Position numbers and translations under genes: made by a program. Below are positions 17,742 through 26,545 of a stretch of 64,000 nt of DNA, piece by piece; the stretch's first letter is position 1; the number at the start of each line of letters is the position of its first letter. The notes under the pieces were generated by a model. The model saw only the letters and a list, made by a program, of their open reading frames with translations, was not told where the DNA came from and made no database searches. The DNA is from Thalassospiraceae bacterium LMO-SO8 (GTDB taxonomy: Bacteria > Pseudomonadota > Alphaproteobacteria > Rhodospirillales > Casp-alpha2), in the NCBI GenBank assembly GCA_031655335.1, contig CP134226.1:806001-870000 (forward strand). Reading direction: 5' to 3'.

Positions 17742-18518
17742 CTAATGTTTGTAGTCGGGCTCTTCCCGATCAAGCAGGCGCACGAAGGCCGCGAACTGAT
17801 CGCCGCCCCGGGGGCCGCCGTCGCCGTCGAACTGCTGGGCCGCGTGCTCGCAGACCTCCTTGGGCGGAATGATCAGCTCCGCGCCCGAGGCCTGAGCCAT
17901 CAATTGCAGCTCGCAGGCATGCTGGAGATAGCGGATGTGCTGGAACGCCTCGGCGATGGTCCGCCCGGTGCACAGCAGGCCGTGGTTGCGCAGGATCATG
18001 GAATGGTGATTGCCGAGGTCGCGGACGATGCTGTCGCGCTCCTCCGTATCGTTCGAGATGCCCTGATAGTCGTGATAGGCGAGCCGGTTGTAGAAGCCCA
18101 TGGACTTCTGATTCAGGGGCAGCAATCCGTTCTTCTGCGCCGAGACGGCCATGCCCGCGTTGGTATGGGTGTGAATCACGCACATGGCGTCGCCGCGCGC
18201 CATATGGACCGCCGAATGAATGACGAAGCCTGCCTTGATGACCTCGTAGGGGCTGCCGTCCAGCACGTTGCCGTCGAGGTCGATCTTCACCAGGTTCGAC
18301 GCACAGACCTCGGAAAACAGATGGCCGTAGGGGTTGATCAGGAAGTGGTGCTCGCGGCCCGGCAGGCGCACGGAGGAATGGGTGAAAATGCCGTCGTCCC
18401 AACCGAACCGCGCGACAAGGCGGTACACCGCCGCCAGTTCAACGCGCAGCGCCCATTCCTCCTCCGAGACCTTTTCACGCAGACTCGGAACCTCGTGCAG
18501 TTGAATTACCTGAGCCAT
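17742..18518 (-). CDS. Class II aldolase/adducin-family protein
   Basis: The start at 18518 gives MAQVIQLHEVPSLREKVSEE and a 258-residue protein. The class II aldolase zinc site is visible as HTHTNAG plus the later His in LRNHGLL, and the family signature GDAMCVIHTHT is intact. Members cleave or epimerise sugar phosphates or related hydroxy acids, but this adducin-like subgroup mostly has no proven substrate. It is a single gene on the minus strand; a palindromic element (18552-18565) sits 34 bp upstream and may be its operator. It is cytoplasmic. Confidence 0.85.
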   Translation of the reverse strand: MAQVIQLHEVPSLREKVSEEEWALRVELAAVYRLVARFGWDDGIFTHSSVRLPGREHHFLINPYGHLFSEVCASNLVKIDLDGNVLDGSPYEVIKAGFVIHSAVHMARGDAMCVIHTHTNAGMAVSAQKNGLLPLNQKSMGFYNRLAYHDYQGISNDTEERDSIVRDLGNHHSMILRNHGLLCTGRTIAEAFQHIRYLQHACELQLMAQASGAELIIPPKEVCEHAAQQFDGDGGPRGGDQFAAFVRLLDREEPDYKH

Positions 18519-18551
18519 GTGGCCGATCCTCCCAATCCGTTCGCTCGGTAC

Positions 18552-18565
18552 GATTGTGTACAATC
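18552..18565. promoter_or_regulatory. Palindrome upstream of the aldolase gene, GntR-operator-like
   Basis: GATTGT and ACAATC are perfect 6-bp arms around GT. The core ATTGTGTACAAT resembles TTGTATACAA-type operators of FCD-class GntR regulators. It lies 34 bp before the aldolase start codon, where it could overlap the promoter. No GntR gene occurs in the window. Confidence 0.4.
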
Positions 18566-18675
18566 TAGCGCCGCAGGGCATGATCGTTCAATAGACGATG
18601 CCCCCGCCCGCGCGAGCGACGAAAATCCCGCCCCGGCGCATTTCCTTTCCGGGCAAACTGCTCTACCATTCCCGC

Positions 18676-19653
18676 ATGGACGAACCGCAGCAGGAATACC
18701 CTGAAATCCCCGAGCCTTACCGGCCCGACGACGATCGGTTTTCCTTCGACATCGACAAGACGCTGCGCAGCGTGGTGTCCCTGCGCACGGAAATTCCCGA
18801 AACGGCCTTCACCGCGACGACCCTGGGCACCCAGCGCAGCGGCCATGGCGTGGTCATCGACCCCAAGGGGTTGGTTCTGACCATCGGCTATCTGGTGGTC
18901 GAGGCCGAACGTGTATGGCTGGTCACCAACGACGGCCGCGCCGCCGAGGGTCATGTCATGGGCTATGACCAGGAAACCGGCTTCGGCCTGGTCCAGGCGT
19001 TGCAGCCCCTGGACGCGCCCGCCATCGAATTGGGGTCCTCCGCCGACCTGATCCCGGGCGACGACGTGATCGTCGCCGGCTGCGGCGGGCGCAAGCACGC
19101 CTTGCAGACCCGCGTGTCGGCCAGGAAGGAATTCGCGGGATACTGGGAATACCTGCTGGACGACGCCATCTTCACCGCGCCGGCTCATCCCCTGTGGGGC
19201 GGGGCGGCGCTGATCGGCGAGGACGGCCGGCTACGCGGCATCGGATCGCTTTACGTGCGGGGCGAGGAAAGCGGCGAGACCGAAGGCAACATGATCGTGC
19301 CCATCGACATCGTGAAGGCGATCCTTCCGACCCTGCGCACCACGGGGGCGACCGGGCGTCCGCCCCGTCCCTGGCTGGGCACCTTCACGGCGGAGACCAT
19401 GGGCCGCGTCGTCATCGTCGGCACCTGGAAGGGCGGCCCGGCGGAGGACGCGGGCCTCAAGGCCGGCGATCTGGTGGTCGGCGTCGACGACAAGCCGGTC
19501 GAGGGCATGGCCGAGTTCTTCCGCGGCGTGTGGTCGCTGGGCAATGCCGGGATCGACGTGCCGCTCAACATCTACCGCGACGGCGACCTGATGACGGTCA
19601 CCGTGCAGTCCTGCGCGCGCGGTGACTTCTACAAAACCCCCAACGTCCACTAA
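18676..19653 (+). CDS. HtrA-like protein with degenerate protease domain and C-terminal PDZ domain
   Basis: The 325-residue product starts MDEPQQEYPEIPEPYRPDDD and has no signal peptide. Residues about 28-230 follow the trypsin-like HtrA fold, but every catalytic position is changed: the His of the usual LTNAHVV is Tyr72 (LTIGYLV), the Asp of DPxTDLAVL is Gly102 (ETGFGLV), and the Ser of GNSGGPL is Trp174 (PLWGGAAL). A PDZ domain follows at about 240-315 (GTWKGGPAEDAGLKAGDLVV). It is therefore expected to bind peptides or partners rather than cut them, probably in the cytoplasm. It precedes the AlkB and BLUF genes on the same strand, the AlkB start lying 7 bp after its stop. Confidence 0.85.
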   Translation: MDEPQQEYPEIPEPYRPDDDRFSFDIDKTLRSVVSLRTEIPETAFTATTLGTQRSGHGVVIDPKGLVLTIGYLVVEAERVWLVTNDGRAAEGHVMGYDQETGFGLVQALQPLDAPAIELGSSADLIPGDDVIVAGCGGRKHALQTRVSARKEFAGYWEYLLDDAIFTAPAHPLWGGAALIGEDGRLRGIGSLYVRGEESGETEGNMIVPIDIVKAILPTLRTTGATGRPPRPWLGTFTAETMGRVVIVGTWKGGPAEDAGLKAGDLVVGVDDKPVEGMAEFFRGVWSLGNAGIDVPLNIYRDGDLMTVTVQSCARGDFYKTPNVH

Positions 19654-19660
19654 GACCTTC

Positions 19661-20266
19661 ATGTCCGGCCTTGCCCTCAACTTTCCGCCCGTGCGCCTGG
19701 AGGCGGCGGACGCGGTGCTCTATCCCGCCGCCCTGGACGGCGCCGACGCCCTGTTCGACCGGGTAATGGCCCAGGTCGACTGGCAACAGGAAGAATTGAC
19801 CCTCTACGGCCGGCGCATTCCGCAGCCGCGCCTGAGCGCCTGGTACGGCGACGCGGCCTATGCCTATTCAGGGCTCCACCTGGAACCACGCCCCTGGCCG
19901 CCCGTGTTGGCCGGTCTGCGCAACCGTTGCGAGGAGATCGCCCAGACCCCTTTCAATTCCGTGCTCGCCAATCTGTACCGCGACGGCGCCGACAGCATGG
20001 ATTGGCATTCCGACGACGAGGCGTCGTTGGGCCCCGCCCCGGTCATCGCGTCGGTCAACCTGGGGGCGCCTCGGCGCTTTCAGCTGCGCCGCAAGGATGA
20101 TAAGAAAACCAAAATTGAAATCAGCCTGGGCGGCGGCGACGTCCTGGTAATGGGGGGAAGATGCCAACTTCAGTGGCAACATCGGGTGCCCAAGACGCAA
20201 GCGATCGTCGCCCCCCGCGTCAACCTTACGTTCCGCAACGTCGTCCGGGCACCGACACGGCCCTGA
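19661..20266 (+). CDS. AlkB-family 2-oxoglutarate/Fe(II) dioxygenase (nucleic-acid demethylase type)
   Basis: This 201-residue protein has the AlkB signature: the NSVLANLYRDGADSMDWHSD region with the HxD pair, the distal His in WQHRVPKT, and the two arginines of PRVNLTFR that bind 2-oxoglutarate. It resembles the ALKBH2/3-like group that removes 1-methyladenine and 3-methylcytosine from DNA or RNA. The ATG at 19661 begins MSGLALNFPPVRLEA; a GTG at 19622 would overlap the previous gene. No strong ribosome-binding site precedes it, so coupling to the HtrA-like gene is likely. A role in alkylation repair is inferred from the family. Confidence 0.88.
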   Translation: MSGLALNFPPVRLEAADAVLYPAALDGADALFDRVMAQVDWQQEELTLYGRRIPQPRLSAWYGDAAYAYSGLHLEPRPWPPVLAGLRNRCEEIAQTPFNSVLANLYRDGADSMDWHSDDEASLGPAPVIASVNLGAPRRFQLRRKDDKKTKIEISLGGGDVLVMGGRCQLQWQHRVPKTQAIVAPRVNLTFRNVVRAPTRP

Positions 20267-20305
20267 ACCCGTTCGCACGCCTGTCGTTTGGCATCATGTC
20301 CGGCC

Positions 20306-20770
20306 ATGCCTGAAACACCCGAACTGCACTCCCTGGTCTATTTCAGTCACGCGGTTTCGCCGTTGGGGCCAGACGCCCTGCAGGACCTGCTCGACGTTTC
20401 CCGGCGGGCAAACAAGGAACACGGCATCACCGGCATCCTGATCTATGGGTGCGGCAGTTTCGCGCAATACCTGGAAGGCCGAAAGGCGGAGATCGACACC
20501 CTGTTCGTCAATATCCAGCGGGATTCGCGCCACCGGGACGTTCAGTTGCTTGCCGAGGGCCCCATCACCACCCGCATCTTTGCGGACTGGTCCATGACGT
20601 TCCGACCGCTCGGGCAGGACGTTATTGAAAAGCTCCCGAACATGGTCGACCCCGTCGATGCTCTCCGTACCGTCCTCGATATCCCCGCCTCGACGGTGAT
20701 GACGGTTCTTCTGAAATCCTTGATCCAGACATTTCTGACCGGCGGGCCGGCCTCCCCCCGCGGCGCCTAA
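20306..20770 (+). CDS. BLUF-domain blue-light photoreceptor (FAD)
   Basis: This 154-residue protein is almost entirely one BLUF domain (about residues 7-100) with a short helical tail. The photocycle residues are all present and spaced as in AppA: Tyr12 (LVYFS), Asn36 (RRANKEHG), Gln54 (FAQYLEG), Trp95 and Met97 (DWSMTF). It should bind FAD and switch a partner by blue light. No output domain is attached, so it is a stand-alone BLUF acting by protein contact. It follows the AlkB gene by 39 bp on the same strand, and its stop overlaps that of the convergent MlrC-like gene (CTAA, 20767-20770). Confidence 0.92.
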   Translation: MPETPELHSLVYFSHAVSPLGPDALQDLLDVSRRANKEHGITGILIYGCGSFAQYLEGRKAEIDTLFVNIQRDSRHRDVQLLAEGPITTRIFADWSMTFRPLGQDVIEKLPNMVDPVDALRTVLDIPASTVMTVLLKSLIQTFLTGGPASPRGA

Positions 20771-22263
20771 TCGATGTCCAGCGGGAACACCGGCCGGCGG
20801 ACGTTCTTGTAATCCAGGTCCTTGTAGTTGCGCGAGGTCACGCCGCCGCCGTCGTCGACGACGATGATCTGCGACGCGATGGGCCCGTAGGCGGCGCGGA
20901 AATGGTGCGCCGATTTGACCCCCAGGACCTTTCTCTTCTCCGGATCGATGCCGACGGACTTGAAGAACATCTTGTCGTAATTCTGATATCGGGCGCTGGC
21001 CACCACGATATCCAGGCGGCCGACGCTGAACACAGCCGCCGGGCCCATGTCGACGCGGGTTCCCCGGGTCATCGGGCCTTCCATGGCGAAGGTGCCGTCG
21101 GTGATCGCGGTCACCGTGCCCATCAGCGACAGCGGCCCGCCCTGCACGGCCGGATCGACCTTGCCGCCGAGTTCCAGCCTGAACGTCGTGCCCAGGCCCG
21201 CATTGCGGCAGGCAAGCGCCGCTTCGGGATCGTAGATCGTGCCGAAGGCGGCATCGGGCAGGTCGGCCTCGATCATCGCGCCCAGCAGCTTCGTCGCGTC
21301 GCCGTAACCGCCGCCACCCGGATTGTCCGCATAGTCGGCGAGAATGATCGGTGCCTGCACGCCCTTGGCCAAGGCTGATTTGACCTGCGCCAAGGCCTCG
21401 TCGATACGATACAGCTTGATGGTCAGTTTGTTGCGGTCGCGCCACAGCTGATCCATCACCTGTTCGGCGATCTTGCCGTGGGCCGGGTTGTCGCCCTCGC
21501 CGGTGACGATACAGGTCGGCCCCGTGTCATGGATATCGACCCAGGGGAAACCGGCGTTGATCGACCCGGCGTAGGTGCCCGGCGTTTCCTTCAGCAGCTT
21601 GTCCAAGGTCGCGAGTGCTTCCGTCATCGGCCCCGGCGCCGTGGTCCGCCCATGGTCGGCGCCGTCCAGCATTTCGCGGCGGCGGACATGGACCTTGGGG
21701 TGAATCTCCCCGGCCATGGTGCGCGCCAGAAGATCGCAGGCCTGGGTCGCGATCTCGTACTGATCGATATGCGGATAAGTGCGGTAGCTGATCACGATGT
21801 CGCAGAGATCGGCCGTCCGGTCGGTCACGTTGGCGTGCAGGTCGAGGGTCATGGCAAGCGGCACGTCAGGACCCACGACGTCGCGCACGGATTGCAGCAG
21901 CCGGCCCTCGCCGTCCTCGTCATGCTCACACACCATGGCCCCGTGCAGGCACAAAAGGATGCCGTCGAACGGACCGTCGGCTTTCAAGGCATCAACGATG
22001 ACCTTGGTGACGTGGTCGTGCATGTCCTTGGTCACCTTGCCCGACGGCGTGGCGTTGGCATAGATGGGGTGGCGGATGGACCAGCCGTGCTTTTCAGCGG
22101 CGTCCAGCGCCGCGCCGATTTCCGTCGCCGTGCCGCGCATCTTCCGGGCGACCTCGTCGTCGCGGTAATAGGTCCGGGCCTTGTAGGCCGCCATGTCCGT
22201 CGGCAGTTTCGAGAAGGTATTGGTCTCGTGCTTGAAACCGGCGATCAGTACGCGCTTGGTCAT
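20767..22263 (-). CDS. MlrC-like M81-family metallopeptidase
   Basis: This 498-residue protein has the M81 (microcystinase C, MlrC) signatures: AGFKHETNTFS near the N-terminus, LLCLHGAMVCE, TLDLHANVTDR and YRTYPHID. MlrC finishes microcystin breakdown in sphingomonads, but most M81 proteins sit in other amide- or peptide-degrading operons. It is the last gene of a ten-gene operon with a peptide ABC transporter, two M20 peptidases and two amidases, 9 bp after the amidase gene. It is cytoplasmic, with no signal peptide, and probably hydrolyses an imported peptide or lactam fragment. Confidence 0.88.
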   Translation of the reverse strand: MTKRVLIAGFKHETNTFSKLPTDMAAYKARTYYRDDEVARKMRGTATEIGAALDAAEKHGWSIRHPIYANATPSGKVTKDMHDHVTKVIVDALKADGPFDGILLCLHGAMVCEHDEDGEGRLLQSVRDVVGPDVPLAMTLDLHANVTDRTADLCDIVISYRTYPHIDQYEIATQACDLLARTMAGEIHPKVHVRRREMLDGADHGRTTAPGPMTEALATLDKLLKETPGTYAGSINAGFPWVDIHDTGPTCIVTGEGDNPAHGKIAEQVMDQLWRDRNKLTIKLYRIDEALAQVKSALAKGVQAPIILADYADNPGGGGYGDATKLLGAMIEADLPDAAFGTIYDPEAALACRNAGLGTTFRLELGGKVDPAVQGGPLSLMGTVTAITDGTFAMEGPMTRGTRVDMGPAAVFSVGRLDIVVASARYQNYDKMFFKSVGIDPEKRKVLGVKSAHHFRAAYGPIASQIIVVDDGGGVTSRNYKDLDYKNVRRPVFPLDID

Positions 22264-22272
22264 GGCTCTGTC

Positions 22273-23724
22273 CTAGGCTTGCAGTTTGGCGATATCCGGC
22301 ACCGGCCGCATCAGATCGGCCTTGCCCGCGAAATACTGTTCCAGCGCATGGGCGACGGCCAGCACCAGGGCGTCCTTGCCGTTCGGCGCCATGATCTGAA
22401 GGCCGAAGGGCATGCCCTTGTGGTCGACACCGCAGGGGATCACGGCGGAGCACGCCATGGCCATGGTCGGCGCATAGGAAATCGCCAGCCAGCGCATGTA
22501 GGTCGGCATTTTCTCGCCGTTGATTTCGTCCACATACAGTTGTTCGTGGGGGAACGGCGAAACCGAGGCGGCGGGGCAGATCAGCACATCGACCTCATCG
22601 AACAGGTCGATGAAATTGCGCATGATCCTGGCCTGCTCGACCAGGGCCCAGCCGACGTCCGACGCCGTGACCTCTAGCCCCCGGGTGGTGTTGTCGATGA
22701 CGTTGGGGCCCAGCAGGTCCTTGTGATTCTTCAGGCGTTCCTGGTGCAGGGCGACGAAGGTAATGCCGCGGAACACCTCGAACACCCGATGGATATCGCC
22801 CATGTCGGGGGCGCGGTCCTGGGCCTCGGCGAACACGCCCCGGAATTGATCGGTGCGCGCCTTGAAGGTGTCGGCGATGCCCTTGTCCACGGGGCAGCAG
22901 CCGAGATCCGGTGTGATCGCGGCGTGGATCGATCCCAGGTCCAGGCCGTCCACGGAGGAGAACAGGCGCGGATCGACCAGGCCCGAGAACGGGTCGCGCC
23001 GGTCGTCGTCCATCTGCGCCTGCAACAACAGGGACGCGTCCTCGACCGTGCGCGCCATGGGGCCCAGCACCGACCAGGGCATGAGGGCCGAGGCCTTTCC
23101 TTCGGCCGGAACCGTGCCCGGCGACGGGCGGAAACCGACGACGCCGCAGAACCCGGCGGGGGTGCGCAGACTGCCGCCGTAATCGCTGCCGGATGCGATC
23201 GGCACCATGCCGGTCGCCAGCGCCACGGCCGAACCGCCGGACGATCCGGCGCAGGTCAGTTCCGGGTTGAACGGATTGCCCGTGGCCCCGAACACGCGGT
23301 TCTTGGTGTTGGCCCCGGCGCCGAATTCCGGCGTGTTGGTCTTGCCCAGGATGATCGCGCCCTCGGCGCGCACGGCGGCGACGGAACCCTGATCGGTCTC
23401 GGGCACCGTATCCTTGTTGATCAGCGACCCCCAGGTGGTGCGGATGCCCTCCGTCGCCTCCAGGTCCTTGATGCCCATGGGCAGGCCGTGGAGCAGCCCC
23501 AATTCCTCGCCGTCCATCACCATCTGCTCGGCGACCTTGGCTTCCTCGCGGGCACGATCATAGGCGCGGGTAACCATGCAGTTGACCGCGCCGTCGACGG
23601 CCTCGACCCGCGCGATGCAGCTTTCCAGCAATTCGACCGGCGAGATTTCCTTGGTGCCGATCAGGCGCCGGGCCTCGGTCGCGGTCAGGTCGCAGAGTTC
23701 GGTCGCCGTCGTTGGCTTGGTCAT
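22273..23724 (-). CDS. Amidase signature (AS) family hydrolase, copy 2 of the operon
   Basis: This 483-residue protein has the Ser-cisSer-Lys machinery: Lys in LPMGIKDLEA, the cis-Ser in the GGSSGGSAVALATG motif, and the nucleophile Ser in SDYGGSLRTPAG. It is a clear paralog of the neighbouring amidase, sharing EFGAGANTKNRVFGATGNPF-type segments. AS enzymes hydrolyse amide bonds of small molecules or peptide C-terminal amides. Its ATG overlaps the stop of the preceding amidase as ATGA, so the pair are translated in concert. The substrate is unknown; it is probably the same imported compound handled by the adjacent M20 and M81 proteins. Confidence 0.9.
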   Translation of the reverse strand: MTKPTTATELCDLTATEARRLIGTKEISPVELLESCIARVEAVDGAVNCMVTRAYDRAREEAKVAEQMVMDGEELGLLHGLPMGIKDLEATEGIRTTWGSLINKDTVPETDQGSVAAVRAEGAIILGKTNTPEFGAGANTKNRVFGATGNPFNPELTCAGSSGGSAVALATGMVPIASGSDYGGSLRTPAGFCGVVGFRPSPGTVPAEGKASALMPWSVLGPMARTVEDASLLLQAQMDDDRRDPFSGLVDPRLFSSVDGLDLGSIHAAITPDLGCCPVDKGIADTFKARTDQFRGVFAEAQDRAPDMGDIHRVFEVFRGITFVALHQERLKNHKDLLGPNVIDNTTRGLEVTASDVGWALVEQARIMRNFIDLFDEVDVLICPAASVSPFPHEQLYVDEINGEKMPTYMRWLAISYAPTMAMACSAVIPCGVDHKGMPFGLQIMAPNGKDALVLAVAHALEQYFAGKADLMRPVPDIAKLQA

Positions 23725-25154
23725 GTCAATTTCTCCAGGTCTGGGATCGGGCGGGCGGTTTCCGCGTCCGCGTTCAGGATGGTTTCGATGGCGAGGGCGG
23801 CCTCCAGCAAGTCCTTCTCGCCGTGGCGCTTGCCGGCGATCTGAAAGCCGAAGGGAGCCCCCGTTTCGTCCAGGCCGCAGGGCACGGCGATGACCGGATT
23901 GCCGGTCAGCGTGAGGGCCGAGCGGATGAGCGATGCGTCCATGTAGTTTTCCATGGGCTTGCCGTTGATCGTGGTCGGCGCCCCCGTGTCCAGCCGGTAG
24001 GGAGGATAGGCGTTACCCGGCAGGATCAACAAGTCGACATCTTCCATGAAGGCCTGGAAGCGGTCGTACCATTGCCGCCAGGCGACCTCCGCCGCCGCCA
24101 CGTCGGCCAGCGACATGGCGTATCCGGCTTCCGTGTTGGTGACGATGTTGGGCGACAGAAGGTCGCGGTGTTTCTCCACCTTCTCCTTGTGATAGGCCAT
24201 GTAATAGACGCAGCGCAGCACCCAGAAGGAGTCCCGCACGCCCGCGATGTCGGGATGGTCGTCCCGGGCATGGGCGAAGGCATCACGGAATTTCGCCGAA
24301 CGCTGGCGAAACACGCGCTTGATCCCGTCATCCACAGGGGCCGTGCCCAGGTCTTCGGAAAAGGCGACGCGCAAGTTGCCCAAGTCCGCCGGTTGAAGAT
24401 CTGCGAATGGGGCCGCATCGAACGGCAGGCCCATTGGATCGCCCGGATGGGCGCTGCCCGCCTGGGCGGAATACAGCAGCGCCGTGTCGGCGACGGACCG
24501 CCCCATGGGGCCCTGAACCGAGAAATAGGTCAGCGGCAGCAGACGCCGTTCGTTGGCCACGGCCCCCGGGCGCGGGCGGAAGCCGACCACGCCGGACCAG
24601 GTCGCGGGGGCGCGAAGCGAGCCGCCCGTGTCGGACCCTTGGGCCAGCGGCACCATGGAGCACGCCAGCGCCGCCGCCGAGCCGCCGGAGGATCCCCCCG
24701 GCGTTCGCGCGGGATCGAACGGGTTGGTGGTGGCGCCGTAGACCCGGTTGGTGGTGTTGGCGCCGGAGCCGAATTCCGGCGTGTTGGTCTTGCCCAGGAT
24801 GATCGCCCCGGCGTCGCGCAGACGGGTGATCTGGCCGTCGTCGGCGTCGGGCACGTGGTCCTTGAACAGCAACGAGCCGTAGGTCGTGCGAACGCCCTTC
24901 ACGTTGACCAGATCCTTGATGCCGACGGGCAGGCCCGCCAGCGGCCCCGGGTCGCGGCCCTGGGAAATCTCCGCCTCCAGTTCCCGGGCGCGGGCCAGGG
25001 CGCCGTCTTCATCCAATGCCACGAAGGCGTTGACCGTACCGTTCACGGCGGCGATGCGCCGAAGACAGCTTTCCACAAGTTCCACCGGCGACAGCTTTCG
25101 CGCCCCGATCAGGGCGCGCAATTCGACGGCGGAAAGGTCGCAGGGCTCGGTCAT
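23721..25154 (-). CDS. Amidase signature (AS) family hydrolase, copy 1 of the operon
   Basis: The ATG at 25154 overlaps the stop of the upstream M20 peptidase (ATGA), giving 477 residues that start MTEPCDLSAVELRALIGARK. The catalytic triad is intact: Lys in LPVGIKDLVN, the PGGSSGGSAAAL motif, and Ser in SDTGGSLRAPA. Two tandem amidases that are similar but not identical suggest either two successive amide cuts or different side chains of one substrate class. It is cytoplasmic. The longer open frame upstream reads into the M20 gene and is not used. Confidence 0.9.
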   Translation of the reverse strand: MTEPCDLSAVELRALIGARKLSPVELVESCLRRIAAVNGTVNAFVALDEDGALARARELEAEISQGRDPGPLAGLPVGIKDLVNVKGVRTTYGSLLFKDHVPDADDGQITRLRDAGAIILGKTNTPEFGSGANTTNRVYGATTNPFDPARTPGGSSGGSAAALACSMVPLAQGSDTGGSLRAPATWSGVVGFRPRPGAVANERRLLPLTYFSVQGPMGRSVADTALLYSAQAGSAHPGDPMGLPFDAAPFADLQPADLGNLRVAFSEDLGTAPVDDGIKRVFRQRSAKFRDAFAHARDDHPDIAGVRDSFWVLRCVYYMAYHKEKVEKHRDLLSPNIVTNTEAGYAMSLADVAAAEVAWRQWYDRFQAFMEDVDLLILPGNAYPPYRLDTGAPTTINGKPMENYMDASLIRSALTLTGNPVIAVPCGLDETGAPFGFQIAGKRHGEKDLLEAALAIETILNADAETARPIPDLEKLT

Positions 25155-26545
25155 TGTCGCGGCAGACTGGCGGTCTCGCCCAGGTCCCAGAACAGCCCGC
25201 CCATGAGTCGGAGCGCCGAGCGGGACACGGGTTCCAGGATATGTTCGTTGGGGGCATGTTGCGAGCAGGCCGGGTAGCTGTGCGGCACCCAGATGGTCGG
25301 CAGGCCCAGGATATGGGCGAAGCAGTCGTTGGGCAGCGATCCGCCCAGGTTGGGCAGCACGGCCGGCTCCTCCCCCGCCGTGCGGGCCAGGGAGTTGATT
25401 GCCCATTTGGCCCAGGGGGTATCGGGCTCGAGCCGCGTCGCTGCCATGAATTCCCGGTCGGGGGTCAGGGTGACCTTGTCGTAGCCCAGCTTGTCGAGAT
25501 GCTTGCGCACGGCCGGAATGACCCCCGCCGGATCGAAGCCCGCGACGAAGCGCATGTGGCATTTGGCGAAGGCCTTGGGCGGCACGGCGTTCACCGGGTT
25601 GTCCGGATTGCCGGTCTTGAAGGCCAGGATTTCGAAGGTGTTCCAGCCGAACACCTTTTCCTCGGCGGTCAGGCCCGGCTCGCCCCAGTCGGGATCGATT
25701 TCCGGATCGCCCTCCATGCCGCCGACCGTCAGCTTGGACAGGGCGTCGCGCACGGAATTGGAAATGGGTTCGGGCTTCAGCTCGTCGAGCAGAATTTTCC
25801 CCTTGGCGTCGACGATGGTGGAAATGGCATGGGCCAGGATCACCCCCGGGTTGGCCAGCAGCCCGCCCCAGTTGCCGGAATGATGGCCGCCGTCGCGCAG
25901 GTCGAGCGACATGGTGAAGTTGAACACGCCGCGCGATCCGAAATAGACCGTGGGCCGCACCGCGTTGAGGCGTGGGCCGTCGGAGGCGATGAACACGTCG
26001 GCCTTGAACAAATCCTTATGGTCACGGCAGAACTCGCGCAGGCCCGGCGAGCCCGTTTCCTCGCCCGTTTCGATCAGCGCGACGACGTTGTAGCCGAGCG
26101 TTCCGCCACGCGCCTCCAGGCAGGCCTTGAGCGCCGCCAGATTGATGGTGTGCTGGCCCTTGTTGTCGGCGGTGCCGCGCCCGTACCAGCGCTCGCCCAC
26201 TTTCTTCATTTCCCACGGGCCGATGCCGTCGCGCCACTGGTCGTCATAACCGCGCACCACGTCGCCGTGGCCATAGGTCATCAGGGTCGGCAGATCGTCA
26301 CCTTCATGCCGGCGGGCAACCAGGATGGGCTGTCCGCCGGGCTTGGGGTTTTCGAAAATCTCGCTGACGAAGCCGAGGTCCGCCAGATAGGGCGTCATCT
26401 CGTCCCTCAGATATCGGTACAGCTCGGGCCGGAACGGTTCGTCCTGACTGCACGACTTGATGGCGACACGGCGCGACAGATCCGCCCAAAAACCGCCGTC
26501 GTCGAAATACTGTTCAAGACTTTCGATCACCGCATCGCGTGTCAC
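25151..26545 (-). CDS. M20-family metallopeptidase, copy 2 of the operon
   Basis: This 464-residue protein starts with GTG at 26545, overlapping the preceding stop as GTGA. Metal ligands and the base are visible in TYGHGDVV, GRGTADNKGQH, ALIETGEETGS and FIASDGPR, with the last His in PACSQHAPNEH. It groups with the dipeptidase/ArgE/DapE-like M20 enzymes and has a lid domain in the middle (about 200-310). Its closest relative here is the gene immediately upstream, with which it shares long identical stretches such as HHSGNWGGLLANPG. It probably hydrolyses a dipeptide or N-acyl amino acid brought in by the operon's transporter. Confidence 0.9.
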   Translation of the reverse strand: MTRDAVIESLEQYFDDGGFWADLSRRVAIKSCSQDEPFRPELYRYLRDEMTPYLADLGFVSEIFENPKPGGQPILVARRHEGDDLPTLMTYGHGDVVRGYDDQWRDGIGPWEMKKVGERWYGRGTADNKGQHTINLAALKACLEARGGTLGYNVVALIETGEETGSPGLREFCRDHKDLFKADVFIASDGPRLNAVRPTVYFGSRGVFNFTMSLDLRDGGHHSGNWGGLLANPGVILAHAISTIVDAKGKILLDELKPEPISNSVRDALSKLTVGGMEGDPEIDPDWGEPGLTAEEKVFGWNTFEILAFKTGNPDNPVNAVPPKAFAKCHMRFVAGFDPAGVIPAVRKHLDKLGYDKVTLTPDREFMAATRLEPDTPWAKWAINSLARTAGEEPAVLPNLGGSLPNDCFAHILGLPTIWVPHSYPACSQHAPNEHILEPVSRSALRLMGGLFWDLGETASLPRQ

